Source of the DNA: Tubulanus polymorphus
Taxonomy: Eukaryota; Nemertea; Palaeonemertea; Tubulaniformes; Tubulanidae
Length of the DNA stretch: 64,000 nt
Assembly: GCF_964204645.1 (NCBI RefSeq)
Contig: NC_134026.1
Coordinates: 20,850,650 to 20,914,649, forward strand
Direction of reading: 5' to 3'
In this document: positions 58,194-64,000 of the stretch, piece by piece
Numbering within the stretch: position 1 is the stretch's first letter
Layout: the number at the start of each line of letters is the position of its first letter
Position numbers and translations under genes: made by a program
The notes under the pieces: generated by a model
The model's database searches: none
Seen by the model: only the letters and a program-made list of their open reading frames with translations
What the model was told of the DNA's origin: nothing

Positions 58194-60132
58194 TTAAACC
58201 CAACGCCTTTTTTTATTACTTACACCTACATATCCCGACTTTGACACTTGAGGTATGTTCTGATTTAGATCGAACAGGGATGACGGTCTGTCAATACGCA
58301 TAGAACTGTCTGACCACTTTTGCTCTATATCATCACATACGCATTAGTTTACTGTTTCTGATGTTTTGACTGTAAACTCAGTCTCATTGCCACGATAGCT
58401 GGAACGCTGCCTCCGTTTGTGGCCTAAGGATAGCAAGCTCAGTCTATCTACGCGCAATGGTGACTGGAAAGTTGCCTCTTGACATCAGTCTCATTAAAAA
58501 CTACCAAAAATATAATCGTGACAATGTAAATAAAACCCGATCAAGACTGTTTAAATGTAAGTGTACAAACATGTATTAAACATTCTCGTGTTTGTGCCGC
58601 TTTCTTACTGAGGGTCTATCAATGCGCATAGCACTGTCAGTTTGATTGCGATACATTCACGGACCTATGCACTGTATATTAGAAACACAAAACTGCTCCC
58701 AGTGTAAAACTTTTACTTTTAGGCAAATTCAGCACCAGATGTGGAGTACCAACTGCGCACCCCTTGACGGAGAACCCATCCTCATCGGAGCTGCACCATC
58801 GATGTCATACAACTACACTTCGGATACCCAGGGCCATACTCTCATCTGGAGAATTTGCGTTTCGAAATGTGCTTTCTTCCTATCTAGTCAACACGCGGGA
58901 TCATCAACTTAGAGGACTTCTACATCAACATCTACCCGAGAAAAAAACCACAATAAACTATCGGACTATTAACACGTAGAAAACGACCAAAAAAATATAA
59001 AAATGGACAAAATGATCTTCAACCTTGTAATATAGCTATTTCCAGAATCTCATTGTATTAAATTAGGCAGCCAGAAAAATTCATCCCAATCAGTCGCTTG
59101 CCGGTTCAGACTGAATGGAAGATTGTTTGGATGAACCGGAACCGAATTTCCAATTATGTACTTCGATTTAAGAATATTCTGTTAACTCGACCGCCGATCA
59201 TACATCTATATCTGTACTTCGATTTCCGATTTCAAAATCAAACCCCCTGTTTCGCTCCCGGCAGGTGTGGTGGGTGTGTAAGGGACACTCAATCGAAAAA
59301 TCAAACAAAATTTACCAACCAAATAAATAGATAATGGGGACAATCCCTAGATTTTAAGATCAAAAAGAACAATAAATTCAGTTGAAATGTACCAAACTAG
59401 TTTTATCATTACCCATTTGTGGAGTTATAAGTTAAGCAGATTGAAATACTTAGTGATTAATTTAAGCTCATAATTTGTGGGAAAAGTCATAATACATTTG
59501 GCAAACTAACTCATTACCTCACTCGTTTTCATATGCCCTGCGGTTACGGCTTTCTTCATCGAGTCGATTTTTAAAGCTAATTATTAATGGAACAGTAACT
59601 CCTTTTTCCGTTAAGCTGATCTTTTTGTTAACCACGGTCTGAGAAAAAGTTACTGAACAGCTCTTTCCTACATCTTTTTTTAGCAAGTTTTTGAGAGTGG
59701 CCTCTCTAGTCTTGTCTAGTTCGCCTGTCTCGCCTTTAAAATTGTGTCATGTTTATTAAGAGCGACGGGTGGCGGCGCGCTGAAAAAAAATGAATAATTC
59801 AGTGAATTAGATAAAAAATAAAAACGCAACTATCACAATCTTCATGATGATAATGAGTTTTTTTACATGTTCAAACGTTTCGATCGATTTCGACTCATCT
59901 CTTCGAGTCCTTTTCAAGAAATGACATGAAAAGATACTGATGCATGTTACAACGTAATTACAGAGAATATCATGCAGAATTGTCTAGATTTTGGTTGCAC
60001 GGCAAAGCTGCACCTAAATTTGGAGGGATGGCTGATGGATGACATAAATAATTCAGCACATTTAATTGTTTTTTTTAATCATTTTTATTATACATTTGAA
60101 CGCCCACAGATTTCCGCCAAGCTAAACATATT
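58194..60132. other. intergenic stretch before SLC49A3
   Basis: No gene is supported. A block like GTCTATCAATGCGCATAGCACTGTC, in diverged copies, occurs at about 58,288 and 58,614. The compact dispersed repeat copy lies at 59,245-59,331. The SLC49A3 promoter is expected just left of 60,133. Confidence 0.5.
59245..59331 (+). repeat. dispersed repeat, compact copy
   Basis: It joins the head (CCCTGTTTCGCTC...GGTGTGGTGGGT) directly to the tail (AATCAAACAAAATTTACCAA) of the repeat whose long copy is at 1,838-2,335, so it is an internally deleted member. Confidence 0.6.
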
Positions 60133-60187
60133 GATCACATGACCACAATATGGCGACACAAGCGATCACATGACAAAAACATGGCGG
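60133..60187 (+). promoter_or_regulatory. duplicated E-box/YY1-like motif at the SLC49A3 start
   Basis: GATCACATGACCACAATATG-GCG (60,133-60,155) and GATCACATGACAAAAACATG-GCG (60,164-60,186) are tandem, 31 bp apart. Each joins an M-box-like TCACATGA with a YY1-like ATGGCG. The second ATG is the likely start codon. A near-identical 25-mer lies inside the foldback element at 7,071-7,095. Confidence 0.45.
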
Positions 60188-63100
60188 ATGCTACTGAGTC
60201 GCCTGCAGAAAGTTCAGGGTTATTAAATTACAGAAGAACCTATCACAAAATCGCCGAACAATCAGACTATCAGATTTATAAAAGGAGATGGTACATTCTC
60301 GCCACATTATGTATGCTCAATCTTTCCAATGCGATGGTATGTCGTTTTTTTGACAGATAGAAGAGAATTTTAAAAAATCGAAAAAAAAATCCTTCCTCGC
60401 ACCGTCGCAGTTCTAGTGTCGTACTGTAGGGCCTCCACTAAATAAAAAGGATTAGCGCTGGCTAGCAGGCTTAATGCCCCTCAATGGAATACCACGCAGT
60501 GCACATGCCATGGCAACTTTATCAGCCCCGGTAAAAACAATGCATCTTGGTGGCCGCTTAAGCGGCAATCTATCTTTAGAACCAAATGTTGTAATAGACC
60601 AATGAAGGGTTTGTGGCCAGGGTTTGTGTTGGCGTGAGCTTCGGTGATGAAACGATCCGTCAAACCCCTGTAACTCAAAGGAAAATATATGTAACTAAGT
60701 GTAGAGAGAATCCCACAATTATAACAAAAAGTCCGAAAATGTTACTTCGAGATAGTAGTTTATTTCAACGTTTCGACTATATCCTAATAGTCATCTATGT
60801 GTAACTTAATGTAACAATACCCTGTTACATGGATGTAACAGTTTGTACCCTGTGAAACCCTTGCAACTCAAAGGGAAATATCTGTAACTCTATAACATCG
60901 GTGTAACAGGCTATTTAAAAAATTGTTTTTCAGCTGTGGATATCATTTTCACCGATAGCTGATGTTACGGCTGAATTTTATCATGTTGATTCCATGTCGG
61001 TCAACTGGTTATCTCTTGTCTATCTGATTGCTTGTATTCCGTTTGGAGTCGTCGCTTCATGGCTCATTGATTCGGTTGGGCTTCGAGCGAGCGTAAGTAG
61101 TCATTTTTTGATCTAACATTGACTTTATCTGGGGGGGGGCCAGATTTTCGGAGTTACATGCCATGGTAAAAAAATGCTGATTTGTATGTGTCTGTCATTC
61201 ACAGTTACTGAGTAAATTTAACTTACTTCTGGCCCATGTTGAATCGATTTGACTGAGGACATTCTTTCATCAGAAATGATTATTGGATTAAAAAAATACA
61301 AAATCTAATGAAACTCAATTCAAAAATTGATGAATACTGCCAAACATGTACTTAAGGACAGGCCTATTGACAGAGTAGCATGATTTATTCTATAAACGTC
61401 CATAACAGAAAAAGATTGCAAGGGATTTTAAGTACCATCAGTTATAAGTGATGTATATTTTCCTCTGGGGCTGGTTTAAGGTAAGTTACAATACCTCCGG
61501 TAGGTAAACTGAATTCTGAATTGGTCAAAGCTTCCATTTTAACCAGATATATAGCACTACATTTAATTGCAGAATTTGAACATTGTTCAAAATGACTCTA
61601 CTATTCCCATGTCTGTGCTGAATTCCATTTTAACTCGAAAACTTCTTTTTCAAAACCATTTGGTTCGAATTCAAGTATTATAATCTCTTGTCATATACGT
61701 AATAATCATAGCTCACTTCAGCATTTTATTTTAGCCTTCACTGAAGCTGTGATGCTATTTTTCTATTTCTTCATCTCAGTTTTATTTGATTCACAGCTAT
61801 TGACCGGCGCGGTATTCAACATAACTGGATGCGTTATACGACTTATCAGCGGAATGGCTTTCGTCTCAAATCACGCTTTTCTGTTCGCTATGATCGGGCA
61901 GTGTTTATGCGCAGTGGCGCAACCTTTCATATTGTTCGCACCGACGAAAATGGCAGCAACGTGGTTTCCGGACAATCAACGAGCAACGGCTAACACAATG
62001 GCGTCCATCTGTAAGTTCTCTTAGAAATCCTCAGTTATCGTTACATGTACATTTGTACTGGTAATCTTATCAATGATGTGGCATTATATGAATTAAAAAG
62101 GCGGACCTGACTATATCTACTATTTGGGAATACTTAATACTAAGGGCTCAATTCTAAAATCATCAAAATATGGTTGAAATCAGAATAATTTCTAGTTCAT
62201 TTTCCATTTAACTACTATTTTTGAGTTCAAATTGTGGTGAAAAGTACTACATATGGAGACACCAAAAAGGCAGAAACTCCATTGTTAAATCCTGGTTTAG
62301 TGCAATGAAGTTCTTGCAGTTCTAGGTCATTTGAGTAATCTACTCAAGTTGGTGAATTCTCCAAATTTTTCAATTTGCCCAACAATGCACTGAGCATAAT
62401 GTTGTGACATCCTCCAATATCCAACAACAGTTCCAAGATCGATCAAACATTTGTGTCAATATTTTGAATACCAGTAACTGTGGATATACAATCTTATCGG
62501 TTGATTCCGATTGCTCAATACCGTATATGTTAGTTTAGGTCTTTGTTCAACTAGTCAAAAAACTGCCATGCATGCAGACCCGGTTAACTTTACGACCCAT
62601 AGATTATGAGTCAGTTATGAGATTTTCCATCTGCAGGCTTGTAAGGCATTGTGAGAACCATTTTGGGACCAAATCAATGATTTTATAACAAAGTCCTCTG
62701 ATGGATGAAAATCAAAAACATACTAGTACTTCTGTTACCTACGGGTTCTTATATCATTTCAGCTAATCCTGTTGGTATTCTGATTGCGAATATAGTATCA
62801 CCTGTTATCGTAACATCAGTGAAAAATGTTCCGTTAATGGTAAGTGAATGTGAAAGATATACGTAGTACATGTTTAGGCAGAGTCAGAGGTTAAAGCCAT
62901 TACTCTCATGAATCACTGGTTCCATAGGCCTATCCCGGTAGCAGCGGAGATTGGTCAATATTGTTGTATGCTGTCAATACAGATATCTCAAGCCTTAATG
63001 ATAGGGCCATGATAGTTGTTCATGAGTTGAGGAATTTAATGAAGTGACCAAAAATAGGTCATTTTATATCTTCTCAAGCCTATCAAACAACATGTCAGTA

Positions 63101-64000
63101 TGATCAAAAATACATCCTCTTTATGTATTTTTGGTATGATGCACTAAGTGAATTATTGTCTCTGTGTTACAGTTACAGATCTATACCGGTCCTACTGCTC
63201 TTGCTGCGGTTATGACCATTTTTGGCGTATGCAGTAGCGTGCCACCTACTCCACCTACAGCGAGTGCTGCTGAAATCTCTGAACCGTTTTTAAAAGGTCT
63301 CAAAAAGGTAACCTATGTGAATGCTCTTTCAAAACCAACCACATGATGTGATTGCAAATTAAGCTCTTGCAATTGAAAATTCTAGATCATTTTAGACCCC
63401 TGATCTGATAAAATTTTTTGGTCTCCAGATACCATTCTAACTTTCTACTACGATCCCTTTCGCGATACAAGCCTGGCTTCCGCGAATTTGAAATTTTGCT
63501 GTTAATCCACCATTTGATCCCAAATTGCGTTAGATTCTAACACACGCTTATCAGTTGCCCATCATCAAGTGAAGTTCATAGAATTAACCCTTTCAATGCA
63601 TCTACACTGCAGTGCGATAAATAAATCGGTGATGGACTTTGCTGGGACACCACATAGCGGTGTATTGATGTAATTAGTAATTAGTTTTTATCTCTATTGA
63701 GAAATGGTAGCACCTGTCAAATATAGTGAAATATTAGTAACTTCAATGATATACTGCACAGCAGTGTAGATGCACTGAAGCGGTATGCCCGTTATTCAAC
63801 ACACTTGGGTGGAATTTTTTGAAATTTTCGAATAATCTCCAGCACTTTCGGGTATCAATTAGTCAGCCCTGAGAGGGTTAAACACAAACCAGATAAATAC
63901 AATCGTAGTCAAATCCTACGGACTGTACTCTTATAACTGTATTTGTAGATCGTAAAAAATCGTCCATATTGGATAATATTTGTATGTTTCGGAATTGGTA
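60181..64000 (+). CDS. SLC49A3: SLC49A3 (MFSD7) transporter, 5' part
   Basis: A major facilitator superfamily protein of the SLC49 family, related to heme/choline transporters; its own substrate is not settled. Exons: 60,181-60,336; 60,934-61,092; 61,797-62,010; 62,763-62,839; 63,173-63,307; 63,949 to the window edge, where it is cut. All introns are GT-AG with matching phase; 264 residues are visible. Matches to MFSD7 in order: YKRRWYILATLCMLNLSNAM; LWISFSPIADVTAEFY; NWLSLVYLIACIPFGVVASW; LIDSVGLRAS; GQCLCAVAQPFILFAPTKMA; TWFPDNQRATANTMASISNP; ILIANIVSPV; SSVPPTPPTASAAE with FLKGLKK; then IVKNRPYWIIFVCFGIG. An in-frame ATG at 60,139 exists, but the one at 60,181 has the better context (AAACATGGC). 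Confidence 0.92.

Overview
The window is animal nuclear DNA: AT-rich, with many short exons joined by GT-AG introns, long gene-poor stretches, many foldback (MITE-like) repeats, tRNA-derived repeats and non-LTR retrotransposon remains. The gene content points to a bilaterian invertebrate. A lophotrochozoan is my best guess, from the style of the single-exon GPCR and the repeats, but the sequence does not prove it.

Layout. 1-7,640: no gene recognised, repeat-rich. 7,641-about 10,490 (+): last two coding exons and 3' UTR of selenoprotein S, with an in-frame Sec UGA and a form-2-like SECIS hairpin; its 5' exons are not found here. 10,500-16,390: gene-poor. 16,396-27,306 (-): EVC, modelled as 22 phase-consistent exons giving 980 residues. 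27,307-28,829: shared divergent promoter region. 28,830-46,008 (+): EVC2/limbin, 31 phase-consistent exons giving 1,731 residues, plus a possible alternative last exon. 48,590-50,866 (-): NSUN2 tRNA/mRNA m5C methyltransferase with its whole coding sequence in one exon. 52,359-52,610: cluster of E2F-like palindromes. 54,022-54,972 (-): intact single-exon rhodopsin-like GPCR flanked by a direct repeat. 55,435-58,193: a 5'-truncated non-LTR retrotransposon (-) nested in an older decayed one (+). 60,181-64,000 (+): SLC49A3/MFSD7 transporter, cut by the window end.

How the genes work together. EVC and EVC2 form the ciliary-base complex that passes on Hedgehog signal from Smoothened, and they lie head to head with about 1.5 kb between start codons, the same layout as in vertebrates. 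The intergenic region holds an RFX X-box-like site, a CRE-like site and a probable 5' UTR donor for EVC2. The other genes (ER quality-control selenoprotein, RNA methyltransferase, membrane transporter, GPCR) show no functional link to this pair.

Limits. All exon models were made by eye from splice consensus, reading-frame phase and remembered family similarity. No alignment, transcript or folding computation was run. Untranslated exons and transcription starts are mostly unknown.
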